A stretch of DNA of 64,000 nucleotides from Chlamydomonas sphaeroides (Eukaryota > Chlorophyta > Chlorophyceae > Chlamydomonadales > Chlamydomonadaceae): positions 1 through 64,000 of the forward strand of contig BDDC01000282.1 of NCBI GenBank assembly GCA_001662425.1, in the 5' to 3' direction. Numbering within the stretch: position 1 is the stretch's first letter; every line of letters starts with the position of its first letter. Of this stretch, positions 45,201 to 57,554 are shown in pieces. The translations under genes and the position numbers were made by a program. The notes under the pieces were generated by a model. The model saw nothing but the letters and a program-made list of their open reading frames with translations. It made no database searches and was not told where the DNA came from.

Positions 45201-48200
45201 CTACCAGCGCCACTCCTCCACGCCGTCGCGAGCGCCCCCCAACCGGATGCAGTCGCGCGCCGCGATGCCCGCCTTTGCCAGCCGCGCCGCCAGCGCCTCG
45301 GCGTCGGACTTCAGCATCACCTCCCTGCCCAGGCGCATGCCCGAGGCCGGCTGCAGCTCGACCCGTCCCCGGAAGCCCCCACGCGCCGCGCCGTGCTCGC
45401 GCTGGCCTCCCTGGCCGCTGCCGCCGGCCTCCCTTGCCCCGCGCGTGTACAGCTGCTCCAGCGCGTCCAGCAGCGGCCGCCAGCGGCCGGGCTCCTGGCC
45501 GCCGGGGGCGAACGCGCCCAGCCGGAGCGTGCGCAGGCTTGCCAGCGGGGCCCTGATGGTGGGGAAGGGTTGCGTCGGTGGCCTTGGTGGCGGTGGCACG
45601 GGGCTGTCCAGATGGCCTGCTGGCGTCACACCCCAGGCACCACGATCCAGGCAGCGCTGTGCGCAGGCGTTCCTCCCCGCTATCGTGTGCGGTAGGCGAC
45701 GCCATGAAACACTCATACGGCACTTGGAGCGCGCTCGCAGCCCGGCCGGGCTGCGGTACCGGCCGGTGCTCACACGTGCGGTATGCCGGCGACGTCGTAG
45801 AGGGTGGGGCACAATATCTCCAATCCCTGTAGGCGAGGGCGGCATTGCCAGGCGGTGCCAGCGTGACTCGGCAGCCGAGGGGGTTTCGGCGGGTTGGGGC
45901 CACGCAGCGAGGCGCCAGATAGCGTGCCGGTAGAGCCGCTGGCGGAGTGCGCAAAGCAGTGCGGCGCAACACGCCTGCTTCCTAATGGGTACACCGCAAA
46001 GGGCCGTCATCGAGGAGGCTACAAACATGTGACTTTGAGCTTGTGCCGACGGTGCACCACAATGTACGGCGTGTCGGTACAAAGCAAGCGCACCGCACCG
46101 AAGCGGACTGGGCCTCGCGGCCGATGGTGGCCATGTCGGCGGCGCTCAGGTACAGACCCGAGAAGCTCAGCGTGCCGCCTCTGCGGACGGCCCTGCGAGG
46201 GAGTGGCCGGGCGCCCATCTCGGCTCCGTCAGGGCTCCGTAACCCTTTGACTGTGCCGGTGTGCCGCTATGCCCCTGCTTTCAACTTATTGAGCGACGTG
46301 TGAAACAAACGTCTGGCGGTGACAACCAGCGCGAGCGTGTACAAGCGCAGGTTGCCGGCGGCTGTTCAGACGCGCAGGCGCACGGACGTCACCAAGCCGA
46401 AGGCCCCAGCCCCTCACCTGCACAGCGGCGCCAGCCAGGCGCTGCTGTCGCTGTGTCCGGCGGCCGGGCAGATCAGGGGAAGCGTGGTGTCCCACGAGCG
46501 GCTGCCCGGCTGCGGCTGCGGCTGCCCACGCTGCACGCCCAGCGTCGCCCCGGCGCGGCAGCAGCGGCCAAGCAGCAGCGCAGCATCCGTCAGCGCCTGA
46601 CGGGGGCACGACCGCGCCCATCGCGCGGGCGCGTCACAGCGCATGCGCAGTCGGCAACAGAGGCAGGCTGACAGCAGGTGCCCGGGCAGCAACGGCGGCG
46701 TGGGCAATTGCAGCTTGGGCTGGGGAAGGTCGCGCACCCTGCTGCTCCAACCGGCGCCAAGCTAGCTCGCGCTTTGGCGGGTGCGCCTGCCAGCGCAACT
46801 TGCTGGTCAGGACCATGGCCGCACCTGCAGCGCCGCCGGCCGCGGCTCGCCTCTGTGGCGATCCGCTGTGTGCACGCCCGGCAGGAGCTCAAGCCGCAGC
46901 TCGTTGGGCATGGAGAGCGCGAGCCGGCTGCTGGCGGCAGACGCCTCCGCCAGCGCCGCCAGGTCCTCCGGGAAGTGCGCCATGTCCAGCAGCTCCAGCT
47001 CCCGCAGCGACGCCGGCAGCGCCCAGCCGGACCGGCCCTCCGGCGGCTTCGACTGGCTGCGCGCCGCTACGTGCGCCGCTGACGTCAGACTGCCCAGCGC
47101 CAGCGAGGTGATGTGGGTCAGCTCCGAGAGGCCCTCAGCGTGGAGCGCATTACCCAGCAGCTCCAGCCGCCGCAGCGCCGGCAGCGCCGCAAAGGACGTC
47201 GCGGCCACGCTGGCTTTCGCCTTGTCCACAACTCCGCTGCGCCAGGCGTCAAAGGATAGGCTCAGGCTGCTGGCAGCGGTGAGGCAGGGCAGCATGAGGT
47301 GCAGCTGCTGTGGGGACTGGACCGTGGTGGTCAGCGACTGCAGCCGGCCGAGCGCTGCCGCGGCGGTGGGGTCGATGACAGGGGCGGCTGCGGTCGCCGC
47401 GGCGTGGGCTGGGGTCCGTGCCCGTGCAGAGCCGCTCGACAGGCCGAGCCACGCGCCGCGCAGCGCCAGCTCTCGAAGCTGGGGCGCGCTGGCAAACAGA
47501 TCCGCGCTCAGGACCTCGGTCGGCGGGCCGTAGAACCCGCACGCAACCTCGATGCTGAGGCTGGTGGCGCCGGTGAGAAGCGGCAGCAGCGCTCTCAAGC
47601 CGCGCTCGGCGCCGGGTGCCAACCGCAGCTCCAGCTTGCGCAGGCGGCCCAGCGCCGCGGCCCGGGCTTGCAGCGCCAGCTCGGTGGGGTCCAGGCGTAC
47701 AGTGCAGTGTTCGTCGAGCTTCAGCTCCTGTAGCTGCGGCGGTAGCGCGTCCAGTAGCGGACCGAGCGTCGGGCCACCCTCAGGCGCCTTGACCACACCC
47801 GACAGGTGCAGCGAGGTGAGCGCCGTTAGTGGATGGAGCGCGACCTCCAGCTGCGCCAGGCCAGACAAGCCCATGTCGGTGCGGAGCTTGCGCAGGTGGG
47901 TGAAGGAGCGGAGCAGCTGCACAGTGCCCGCGTCGTTGGGTTTGGGGTGGCGTTGTGGGTTGGCGAGGAGGGTGAAATCGGTCAGGCGGGAACCAACGGA
48001 AAGCAGGGCGGCGAGCTCCTGGGCGGCATCGCAACCGCCATCGCAGTAGGACAGGTTGACTGAGGTGAGCGGCAGGTTGCAAGGGGCGGCGCTGGAGCTG
48101 TCGGGGCGGGCCCCGTGAGGCCCTGTGATGGTCGTGTTGCCCAGCAGCAGGCCAGTGCCGGATGACGCAAAATCATCACCGTGCCAGACGGACAGCGTGG

Positions 48201-48811
48201 CCAGCGACGGCAGCGCGGCCGGCAGCGCGCGGGCTGCGTCGGGGCTGAGCAGCTCGACCGGGCCGACGGTGAGGCTGGTCGTGGGCATTGATGGCCGGGG
48301 GCGGTGATGGCCGGGTCCGTGGCAATTGCGTGCAGCAGGGACCGCCTGGGGGAAGCAGAAACGAGGCGTCCGTGACGTTCTCACCAACGACTGCAAGCCT
48401 GCACGGGATGCCCTTGGCAAGGGACGGCAGGGAGCAGACAGCTGGCGAAGTTTGGGTCGAAAGGAACGCCCCTGCTCACAGCGCGTCGCTCCAGGGCTCG
48501 TAGCCAACAGCATAGGGCTCAATCACGATGGCGAGCTTGGCTGGGCGGCAGCCTCGCCGCAGCATTCCGACCATCCAAGCGAGCATCTGTGCAGGCTCCA
48601 CGGGACATGCTCCGAGCTCCGCGAGTTGAAAGCACAGCTCCGTGCAGAGGTATGCATCATAGGCCTTGCGCGCGGCAAGGTTCACCTGCCGCAGAACTAG
48701 CGCACCACGCCGGCCCAGGTGGTGGGCAATACAGGAGAGCAGATCGGCAGAGCCAAAGACTTTAGCATAACGGTCGGATGTCCCGAAAGTAAGAGCTTTC
48801 GCGTGCTGCAT
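45201..48811 (-). CDS. F-box-like / leucine-rich-repeat protein B (tandem paralogue)
   Basis: Exons 48811-48480, 48274-46825, 46596-46418, 46192-46094, 45552-45201 agree in phase and give about 803 aa. The same architecture as gene A is seen: N-terminal F-box-like segment (SADLLSCIAHHLGRRGALVL), GMLRRGCRPAKLAI, leucine-rich repeats (LTALTSLHLSGV, LGRLRKLELRL, APQLRELALRGAWL, LPALRRLELLGN), FPEDLAALAEA, WLAPLC, FSGLYLSAADMATIGRE, and GRWRPLLDALEQLY. The end differs: VMLKSDAEALAARLAKAGIAARDCIRL and GVEEWRW, without gene A's acidic tail. B lacks the intron that A has before its YPEDVAAL block. An exon equivalent to A's 40971-40919 was not found, so B may be missing one exon in my model. The start is the Met giving the best match to A; an upstream in-frame Met exists. 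Adaptor function is inferred. Confidence 0.75.
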
Positions 48812-49199
48812 TCCAGTTGTGACCTGGAGGTGTGCTTCCGAAACGTGCTTTCGGTGTCGATACGCGTGTCGCAGCCGTATGTCGCTGCAATGGTCTGTTA
48901 CACAGCATGTGAGCGTCAAGGATACAAGAAGTAGTTTCATCGGATCGTAGGCATACTGGCCAGCGTGCCATGGCGTGCCTACCCCCGGCCGCGCCCCCGG
49001 CTCCCGTCCCCGGCGCAGCACAGGTTCTCCGCATGGTCAAGGCCTCGCAAACTTCACAGGACTCCCTTTCTCCAGACAGCGTCGCGGCCCCGCCGGATTC
49101 GCTGCCTCTTACGTCTTCGCCCCAGCCGACCGTCCCCCCTCAGCGTCTCTCAGCCCGCGCAGCAGCGGCACCTGCACCCGCCGCCCTGCTTTGGGCTCC

Positions 49200-49376
49200 A
49201 CCCCTCCATGCCCTCGCAATTCGCGATGACGCAGACGCAGTCGTACGCCACGATGCCCGCCTCCGCCAGCCGGGCCGCCAGCGCCGCGGCGGCGCACTGC
49301 AGCATGACCTGCCTGGCGCGGCCCACACCTACCGCTGGCCGGTCGTAGCTTCACATGCCCCCTGAAGGCCCTGGGG
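49200..49376 (-). pseudogene. Relic of a third LRR-family gene (C-terminal exon fragment)
   Basis: On the minus strand one frame reads FRGHVKLRPASG, matching FRGRVELQPASG of gene B. After a frameshift, the next frame reads RARQVMLQCAAAALAARLAE and then AGIVAYDCVCVI, matching GREVMLKSDAEALAARLAKAGIAARDCIRL of gene B. The end (GMEGWS) parallels GVEEWRW, but the stop is displaced. No upstream exons of this copy are recognisable. Position just upstream of gene B in the same orientation fits an eroded third member of a tandem array. Confidence 0.78.
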
Positions 49377-49403
49377 GTGGCGGCATCGCGCCCACTCGAG
49401 AGA

Positions 49404-49408
49404 TTACA
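49404..49408 (-). terminator. Possible TGTAA signal downstream of the AT-hook-like ORF
   Basis: TTACA on the plus strand, about 490 nt past the stop at 49898. Supports, weakly, that the ORF is transcribed. Confidence 0.25.
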
Positions 49409-49897
49409 AAAGGTCGTCGCGGCCCTGACCAGCCCCGTTGCCGCCGGGCGCGCCGCATTGTGGGTCCGTCGCTTGGGCGCGTGCTGTCCCCTTGCAAAAT
49501 GGCTGGTGAATGGCTGCCACGGGGCCACGCGGAAAGCCGGGGCGTGCGCCGGCTCGCCAGCTGGGCCCCACCTGGTTGGCGGCGAGCGGTCGCGGTGCAG
49601 GTAGCAAAACAGGCGGTGTCAAGGACTTGTACCCGCACAGCTGCAATCTTGCGACCAGAGGTGTGTGAGGTGCATGGGGCTGTGCAGGTTGTCTGAACTC
49701 ACACCAGGCACCACGACCCGGGCAGTGCTGTGGGGGCCGCACTACTCCGACAGGCGCACGGCACTGCAGTTGCTGGCGGGATGGGCGGCATGGCGCCCAT
49801 TGGCCCCTTCACCCGGGGATGGCGGGGACTCGCTTAGATGCGAAAAGTACCGCCCCCGGGCCTCGCGCTAGCACAAACCTACGGCCGCTACCGCAAC

Positions 49898-50251
49898 TTA
49901 GCCCCTGACACCGCTATGCTTCCGCTTGGTACGGCCAGCTGAGGCTGAGCTCGGCCACTTGCCGCGGGCGCGGCCGCCGCCCCCGCTGCCGCTCAGCCCC
50001 GGCCCGGAGGTGGCGGCAGCGGCGGCGGACCCGGCCCGGCCCCCGCCGTCAAAGCTCGGCCGGCCGCGCTTGCCGCTGCCGCCGCCCGCCCCTTCGCCAC
50101 CGCCACCCCACTCCCGCCGGGTGAGCGGCGCGGGGGGCGCCCCAGGGCAGGCGGCCTGCCACCGTGCTCGCCCGTGAGCCGGCAGGCGGTCGCATAGCGA
50201 ATGTTGAGGGATGCGTTGACATTGCGCGCCCAATGTTATTACTGGAGTCAA
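49898..50251 (-). CDS. Possible small basic protein with AT-hook-like motif
   Basis: A 117-codon frame whose second half is Gly/Ser/Ala-rich with GSGKRGRPSFDGG, which resembles an AT-hook core (RGRP flanked by basic residues), and a basic tail AGRTKRKHSGVRG before the stop. It could be a complete single-exon gene, or only the last exon of one whose acceptor would be the CAG before AACPGAPPAPLTRREW. No partner exons were recognised upstream. If real, DNA binding in the nucleus is the natural inference; chance coding in GC-rich DNA is the main alternative. Confidence 0.33.
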   Translation of the reverse strand: MTPVITLGAQCQRIPQHSLCDRLPAHGRARWQAACPGAPPAPLTRREWGGGGEGAGGGSGKRGRPSFDGGGRAGSAAAAATSGPGLSGSGGGGRARGKWPSSASAGRTKRKHSGVRG

Positions 50252-51255
50252 AGCAGGAGTGGAGATGGGGAAGTGCCGGCGCGCACGCTGTGGGCGCTGG
50301 CGGGCGACGATGGTACGTAGCCCACCTGACTTAGCCAGCCGAACGCGCCCAGTCCGCTACCATGGCGCGGACCCACTGGCTGGACCCCTCGACGCTCGAC
50401 CCCGAGGGCACCATGACGACCGCGCCTTTCTAGTGATGTCCAGTAGCAGTCCTGCACTGAAGCCGCGTCCTGCCAGCCATGCCCCGCAATCCACCTCTGC
50501 GTAGCTGTCCCGCCCTACATCTATCATTGCACGGCAGGGGAACCCTGATCCATGTTTCAAGGCGGCTCCCCACTCTTCACGGCGGACGGCAGACTACTAG
50601 CCCGCACCTGCATCCGGCTTCGCTAAGCGCTCCCCGGCTTCGCTAAGCGCTCCTCGGTCTCGCCCAACTAAAACTTTCTGTGCTTCAGGAGGGCACACCA
50701 TTGCCTCCTTGCAGCAATAAATTGTCAGCAACTCTAGGCGCCCGCATCAGCGCGCAAGGCACCATCGCCTTCATGCCCTTGCTCGTGGCTTCCTACCGAC
50801 CCAGCCCTAGTCTGTCGGCAGTGCAGCAAGCATCGGCCTCGCCGCACATAAGCGGGCGGCTCTCTACAGCGGCTGCTGCACACTCCCGCCCCTCAGGGTC
50901 CTGCACCCCTGGTCCCAACCGAACGCAATCAGCCCCAACACCTACAAGCCTGCGCCGCTCCAGCCATGCCGCCATGGCCGCGTCCACCAGCACGCGACGT
51001 GCCGCCGTTAGCCAGCCTGCCCGCCTAGTCATCGCCACCACCGCTTCCCTCTCCCCAAGCACGCAGCTTCCCCGGGCGCCCTGCGCCGGCGGTCGGCCCC
51101 AAGCCCTGCGCCCGCTCAAAGCGTGGACTGCCTCATGCCCACATGGCCCACATGGCCCACTGGCCAGCAGCCGAGGTGCATGTGGCACCGGGGCCCACGA
51201 CCCGCAGCTCGCTGGGTGGGCAGCGGCCAGCGATGCAGCACCCGATGCAGGCGCG
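50252..51255. other. Intergenic, downstream of the SRCR gene
   Basis: No supported coding exon. It holds a 21-bp direct duplication (ggcttcgctaagcgctcc, near 50625-50655) and presumably the SRCR gene 3' UTR. Confidence 0.4.
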
Positions 51256-54200
51256 CTACCGGCGGTCGTACATGACCATCCTGCAGCGGACGGCCAGCAG
51301 GCGGCCCGTGGGGCACGGCGCCGACGTGACCTGAGGCGCACCGCCCGGCACGGGTTGGGGGTGGGGGCGTGGGGGAGGTGGCGTGGGGCGGGAGGGCAGG
51401 TGAGCGAGGGAGCAGGCGGCGTGCGCGTGCCCGGCCAAGTCTAGGGTTGCCGGTTGACGTGAGAGTCTACCGCCGTATCAGTCATCATAGGTTTGGTGTA
51501 GTTTGACGGCCAAGGCCATGACATGGTATGCCCGGCCGCTTTGATGATGAAGACGCGCCTGCTGCAGGCCGCCTACCGCCGCGCCCAGCCCGAACCCAAG
51601 AAAGCCGCGTGCTCGTGCTCGGGCCCCATCGCACCCCGGATAGTCTTCCAAAGCAAACACCCCCATCCGACCTGGAGCCCGTGTTACCGTACGTATTCTT
51701 AACACAAGCAAACGAACACACCTGGAAGCCCGGGGCATCGTGGACCAGCCGGCCGCCCGGTCGGTACGATCCGTCGGCCTCGGGCCTCACGTAGGCCCAG
51801 GCTTTGACAGCCGCCGGGTTGAAGCTGCCTTCGCCTGTGACAGCGCCTGCGGGCGGCGGCCAGCGGGGTCGAGGCCCGGGGTTTGGGTGTCACGGTCACG
51901 GACAGCGACCGCGCAGGGCGGCAGAGGGCGGGCGGCGGCCAATGCGATGGGCGCCCGTCAACGTGCCGACCGGGCAGGCTTGCAATGATGTACCCCGGAT
52001 GCGGTTCTCCACACCCCTGGCATAACAGGCGACATGAATGGCGCCAAATACACAGTCAGCACATTGACAGATAAAACCATACTCAGGAAGTTGGCAACCC
52101 TGTTAGTAGGTTTGGCGCGCGCGCAACGCCGGCCCACGGCCGCCGTACTGAGTGGGCCTGGCAGCCCCTTCCTTGTGGGGCTGGGGCACCCATCCTGAGG
52201 GCTGGGGAAGCCCTCACCGCGGGGCAGCTGCTGCCCGGAGCCCGAGCCCCAGGCATCGGGCGGGAGCGCGCGCACGCGGCGAGGGACAGCACCCGTCGTG
52301 CCATTCAGGGGAGGCCAGCCAGTCATGCGCACCGGTGGGCAGCACGTGCATGTCGGCCGGCGCTTCCAGGTACACGCCCACGCCCTTCTCCTGATCGGCC
52401 GGCAGGTTGTACTGCGGGGGAAGCGGCGGGCGAGGGTCGGCGGCCAGGTGAAGGAGGCAGGGGTGCAGCGGGTGTCCAGGCCAGCGCCTTCACGCCGGCC
52501 GGCCACTGCAGCCGTGCCGCTGCTGCGCTGCGATGGTACTATTCCCGACGGGTCAACTACCGGCACATGCTCGGCAGAGCATGATTGTAACTTTGATACA
52601 ACCCGAAACCGAACATCAACCTTCACATGCCTTGCCTGGGCTACCGTATGCTTACTCGCGCCACTGTGTTGCTGTTTTGGCACAAGCCGTAACCACACAC
52701 ACATACACACACACACATCAACGCACTCTGCGTGCACCCAACCCACCACCATGTCGCACACGTCGTTCGACAGGTCCGTGTAGTAGCCGGGGTCGAAGGC
52801 AGCGTCAGGAGGGGAGCACAGCGGAGCCCACACCTGCGGTCGCGCGGGCACACAGGGACAGGGGCGGCCCGGGCTGGGGCGCGGCCTGGAGTAGCGAGGC
52901 CTGCTCGTGGGGAGCCCCCACCGCGAGTGCATCCTCCCCCGTTGCGGTGCCCATTGACAGCAACACCGCCAGACAGCGCACCATCCCTCTCGCTGGGCAT
53001 GTACGGGCTCGGCCCAAGCAGTGCGGCTCGGCCCAAGCAGAAGGCGGGCTCTCGCCCGGCACGGCACGGCGCTGACCTGGACCCCACGCCGGCGCCTGGA
53101 CCGTACGTGTGCAGCACCGTACGCAGTACGGCAGAAGGCGCACGGGGGTCGCCATCGATCGCGACAGAGCACATGCTACGCGCACACGCGCTTCGAATTA
53201 GCCCGCAACCCACCATCTCTGCGGGCATGGCGGGGTTGTGCACCAGCAGCTCGATGCGGCTGAAGTCGCAGGTGCTGTTGGGGCTCTGCACGCACACATT
53301 CGGCTCGGGCTGCACCACTCGTGCAAAGGCGCTCTTGTTGGGCGGCGCTGCGGGGTGAGATGGAGGGGCCAGGGCAGGGGCTGGTTGGGGGCTGTGCGGC
53401 GGGGAGAGGTCCGTATGGGCGCCCGACGCGTTCCTCAAGATGCACGCGCGAGCATGTTGCTGCGCGGATGGCCGGGTGCGTGCGTGCGCCCAGGCCAAGC
53501 GAGGCCTCCCCGGCCCCATTCAAAAGGCGGCCAAAGGCGTGCAAGCACCACACACGTACACGGCTAGCTACACCAGCACCGCCGCAGGGCTTTACAGACA
53601 AGCGTGCTGCGCCCCCGGGCGCACTCACGAGGCGGCGGCGAGGGCGGGTGGTTGACGGGCTGGGCCTCGTCGGAAAAGGGCTCGTCTGCGGGGCCGGGGC
53701 CGGGGCCGGGGTCGGGCAGGCGGCAGGCTCGCCACGGTACGGCCCGCACCCTGCACGTGACCGGTTGAGCTGGGGGCACCGGGCGGCCCTGCCAAACCAG
53801 GCCGCCGGCCCGCTAGAATTGCTGCACCCCTCCCCTGCCTCAGTCGACCAGCCCCCGCTCCCGCCAGCCAGCGCACAGCCCAAGGCCCCTTCCCGGGCCA
53901 AGTCCTGGACCCCTTCCCGGGCCAAGTCCTGGGCCCCTTCCTGGGCCAAGTCCTGGGCCCCTTCCTGGGCCAAGTCCTGGGCCCCTTCCCGGCCCTGCCT
54001 CAGGCCCTTGCACGCATCCCCAAAACCCCACTGCGGGCCCCTCCTCACTCGAGCACTCGGCCCCCGCCAGCCACCTTGGCGCGGGGCACAGCCGGTCGGC
54101 GCTGACGGTGCAGTCCCGCCGCTGCCGCTTGGGCGCCAGCTTCTGGATGTCCGCGTACGCCGGCATCTGAGGGGCGATGACGATGGCGTAGCGGCGGCAT

Positions 54201-55886
54201 GAGACAGCTCGAGCGCCCGTCCGGCCAGCCCATGTATCTGTAAGTCGATGATGTGGATAAGGTCTACGGTACTGAACAAATCGACGGCGTATCGGTAGCA
54301 TGAGTACCAGATCAGATCAGTACAAGGGCTGCAGCCGGCTCCCTGCAGGCGCCCCATCCGCCGGCATCTGCCGCCATCTGGCGGCGGCAGAGAGCTGCAC
54401 GCCGTGCATCGCCCGTCCCGAGCAAGGCACCGATGGCCGAGCGCGGCGTGTATCTTGACGACGCTCGTGCAGTACAGGTGCCGTTTACACAGCACTGGCG
54501 TCCGTGATGCAGCGCCAGAGGCAGCAATCGGCACCCAGCACGCACCTGGCCCGTGCTGGGGAACTCGTACTCGCCCCATCGGTCCAGCCCCTGCAGCGCC
54601 CGACGCGACGAGCCGCCCCGCTCGTCCTGCTGCTGCTCCTGCTGCTGCCGACCCAGATGCCCGTCCTCAAGGCCCTGCGCGGCGCCCACGCCCGCGGCCT
54701 GCAGCCGGCGGCGGCGCGTGCCGCTGCCGTCGTCGCAGGAGAGCCAGGTGTTGCGGCGGTACGTGTCCGTGTTGTCGCTGCAGCAGCCACGAAGGAGCGG
54801 AGCGGGCCGGGCGGCGAGGGGCGGCTGTCGGCATCCAGGAAGATGGCAGGGTTGCTGCGTCGCATCCTCGTACAGCGCAGCGGAGAGTGCACACTGTGGT
54901 GCGGCGAGAGGCTAGCTGGCCGGCGGGGGTAATGCTGTGGCAGCTAGCCGGGTGCCTCCGGGTGGCTCTCCGCGGCCAAGAAAGTGGGGCCTGCAGACCG
55001 TGCCCGTGCGCTGACCCTGCATCGCGTCGTACCGTACGGTAGGGTACGTCACGTTGACGTGGTAGTACTTGCGGCCGTGGAGGTACCTGTACGGTTGTAC
55101 GGCGTACGGCAGGGAGCGGCGCGTGGGCCCGCGGGACCTCAAGTCCACGTAGAGGCGGTGTTCCCAGCGGCAAAGCCTGCGCCTGCCTGCGCGCAGGCGC
55201 TGCAACCAGCGCTGGGGATCTGGGCAGCCGTGCGTGCGCGGTTTGACGAACGACACTGTGACCGCTTGGCGCTCACCCTAGCAACTCGCAAATCGTCTGG
55301 GCATATTCTTCGCCAAAGGATGCATCACAGAACGGCGTCCACTTGACGGGGAAGTAATTCACCTGCGGGCCGACGCACCGAACATCGTGTGGCGCCGGTC
55401 GCGGGCGGCGAGCAGGCGGGTGTGCCAGGTGTGAGGAGCCGGGGGCGCGCGGGGCGTCGCTGGCGCGGGATGGCACACCTACCCCCTTTTGGGGCATTAT
55501 CTCCACGCGCCCCTTTGAGGCGTCGGGACCGCCGGTGAGGCGGACCTTGTGCGTGGGCTGAGGACCGGCTGGGGGCACACGGGGCGCGATGGGGACGGGA
55601 GGACGCGGGCAAGGGCACGCATGCGGATGGCTGCGATGGCGACTGTGGAGGTCGGCAGCGCTCGCAACCGAGTGCGTAATAATGGCGATCGACTTACGTG
55701 GAGATCCCGCAGGTGGGGGCTTGCGCCTGCCCCTTGCAGCGACGACATGGCCCGGCGCTGCGACGGGAAATGGGGCTGACAGGGGTTTGGCACAGCCGAT
55801 GTCTCGCCCGCAGTGACTCGCGGCTGCGCACCTTCTGAGAGCAGCAGAAATGCTACGACACATGTTAAGAACAGAGCGCCGCGCAT
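51256..55886 (-). CDS. Secreted scavenger-receptor cysteine-rich (SRCR)-type protein
   Basis: The start MRGALFLTCVVAFLLLSEG is a classic signal peptide. Exons: 55886-55832, 55568-55483, 55362-55277, 55176-about 55016, an exon ending 54546, 54166-54049, 53685-53629, 53347-53214, 52833-52747, 52411-52333, 51834-51722, 51330-51256. All junctions fit in phase except the one between the fourth and fifth exons, which I could not settle. SRCR-like region 1: KVRLTGGPDASKGRVEI, then KWTPFCDASFGEEYAQTICELLGL, the typical VRLxGGPxxxxGRVE...C...C.xLG pattern. Region 2: RIELLVHNPAMPAEMVWAPLC, then YYTDLSNDVCDMV and a final CRMVMYDRR. A Pro-rich linker (HPPSPPPPPPN) joins the parts. Extracellular ligand binding is the family role; the ligand is unknown. 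Domains diverge from animal SRCR, so domain identity is moderately sure. Confidence 0.74.
53895..53990. repeat. 24-bp minisatellite, 4 copies
   Basis: Four head-to-tail copies beginning gggccaagtcctgg, starting at 53895, 53919, 53943 and 53967, in the SRCR-gene intron between 54049 and 53685. Confidence 0.93.
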
Positions 55887-57554
55887 GGCGCTCGGCCGCG
55901 GTGTTAGAAGCAACGAAACGCGACTGTAGTGACAGTAGCAAGTCTATGTAATATGGCAGTGATGAAGAATGCACTTTGCAGGTCAAGTAGTTATGCAGCT
56001 ATGGAGTCTGTGTTTCGACAGTGGGGAGTAGCAGGCGCACAGTCATGTCGCCCGCTTCGGCAACCACTCAGAAGCTGTGTTTCTGCCAGCGCCTCTACAA
56101 CTCCAATCTGGCATTTGAAAGCTACCTTCACATGCCATTTACATTCACGCGCACGGCGTTGACCAAACCGTGCGGTGGCAATTCCACGTCCCGCCATCCT
56201 CGCCCTTTCCCCTCCCGCACGGTGTAGCGCGCAGAAAGATGCTGCGGCTCCCAATGCATCCTTCAGCCATGCATGCTGACGCTACACTTACGCGGTGTGA
56301 CCGGCCAGCAGCCATGGATGTCGCGGTAGCTTCAATGCGTCGCCGAGCGATGACGAGCGTCTCCCTTGCACAGCCCGCATTCGTCCGTAGCGATTAACAG
56401 CATGGCAATAGCAACAGTGAGAGACGCAGTTCGCAGTGGTACTCCTGTCCCACGTGTCCCCATGCCGCCATCCAGCCCGTGCCGCAGGACGCATTCGCCG
56501 CCAAGTGGAGCGCCCCTGGCTCCACGCGGCGGCGCTGACGTCGAGCTGGCGCGCCTGACGGCCCCCAGCGCTGGTTAGCGCACCCCGCAGCCACTAGCGG
56601 GGGTCACCAAAGTTTGCGCCGCCCTGTGCCGCCCTGTGCCGTCCTCGGCGCCATGGTTGCCTAGACAGGCGCGCGACAGTTGGCGGCCTACAGCTGCCCA
56701 ACACCGCCGGCTGTCCCGACGGACCATCAGCGCTCGAGCCAGCCGGCCACACGCATGCGCGTGCCTGGCTGCGCTGAGACGGCCACGGTGGCTTCGCGGG
56801 GCGGCCGCACCTGAGCACTGCAGGGGATGCCTCGGCGGCGGCCACCCTCGCCACCTGCAGGCCGCGAGCTCAGGCCCCCACACACAGGTGGAGGGGGTGC
56901 CGCCCCAGCGGCAGCGACCACTGAGCACAGCTCGCGGCGCTCCTCACCCGCAGCGGAGCTAGGCTCGGCGCCTTCCCGCCCGTGCTGCCCGCCTCCTGCC
57001 TGGAGCCAAGGGTTGAAGTTGGCCCGAACCTCGCAGGCTGCAAGAGCACACAGTCCGAAGGTGAAGATGGTCAGGTGTGGTGGGCGCAGGCGGCGCGCTG
57101 GCACGGTGGCGGCCAGGGAACTCGGTGCGGGTCTGACCCGCCGGACAGGCCATCAGCTGCCGTCCTGCGTCACGGCAATTACGTCCTGCTACGTCCGAGC
57201 TCGGCCGCTCGTGCATAGGCGTTGCGTACGGAGCATGCCATGCGCGGACGCAGGTCACGCCGTTTCACGCCATCGCACGTTCACGGAAGGACAGGGGAGC
57301 GGAATGACGCGGAGGACGCGGAACCGACGAGCCAGACGTCGCAAGTGTGACCGCGATGCCTGCAACCATATTTTGACGCACAGCTCCGCTGCTATTCATT
57401 CATTCGCTTAGGCCTTGAAACGCCTTGGCACACGGCGCGTCGCGCTCGGACGTCTGAGTACGGGTAGCGTAAGCCTCACGCAACTTCGGCGTCGCGCTGC
57501 CAAGCTCAACGCCCTTATGCGCCGGTGGTCTAGGCTCGCTGCCCACAACAAATC
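55887..57554. other. Divergent intergenic region between the SRCR and lectin genes
   Basis: The two secreted-protein genes are transcribed away from each other from this 1.7-kb segment. No exon chain is supported inside it. It should contain both promoters. Confidence 0.5.

Noticed and set aside
48480..48940. Alternative LRR gene B start at MKLLLVSLTLTCCV (48940) looking like a signal peptide
   Set aside because: The downstream protein is an F-box-like/LRR family whose paralogue A starts without a signal peptide. The hydrophobic stretch is followed by unrelated residues before homology begins.
53895..53990. Regularly spaced repeats considered as a CRISPR array
   Set aside because: Units are contiguous with no unique spacers, within a eukaryotic intron; a minisatellite.
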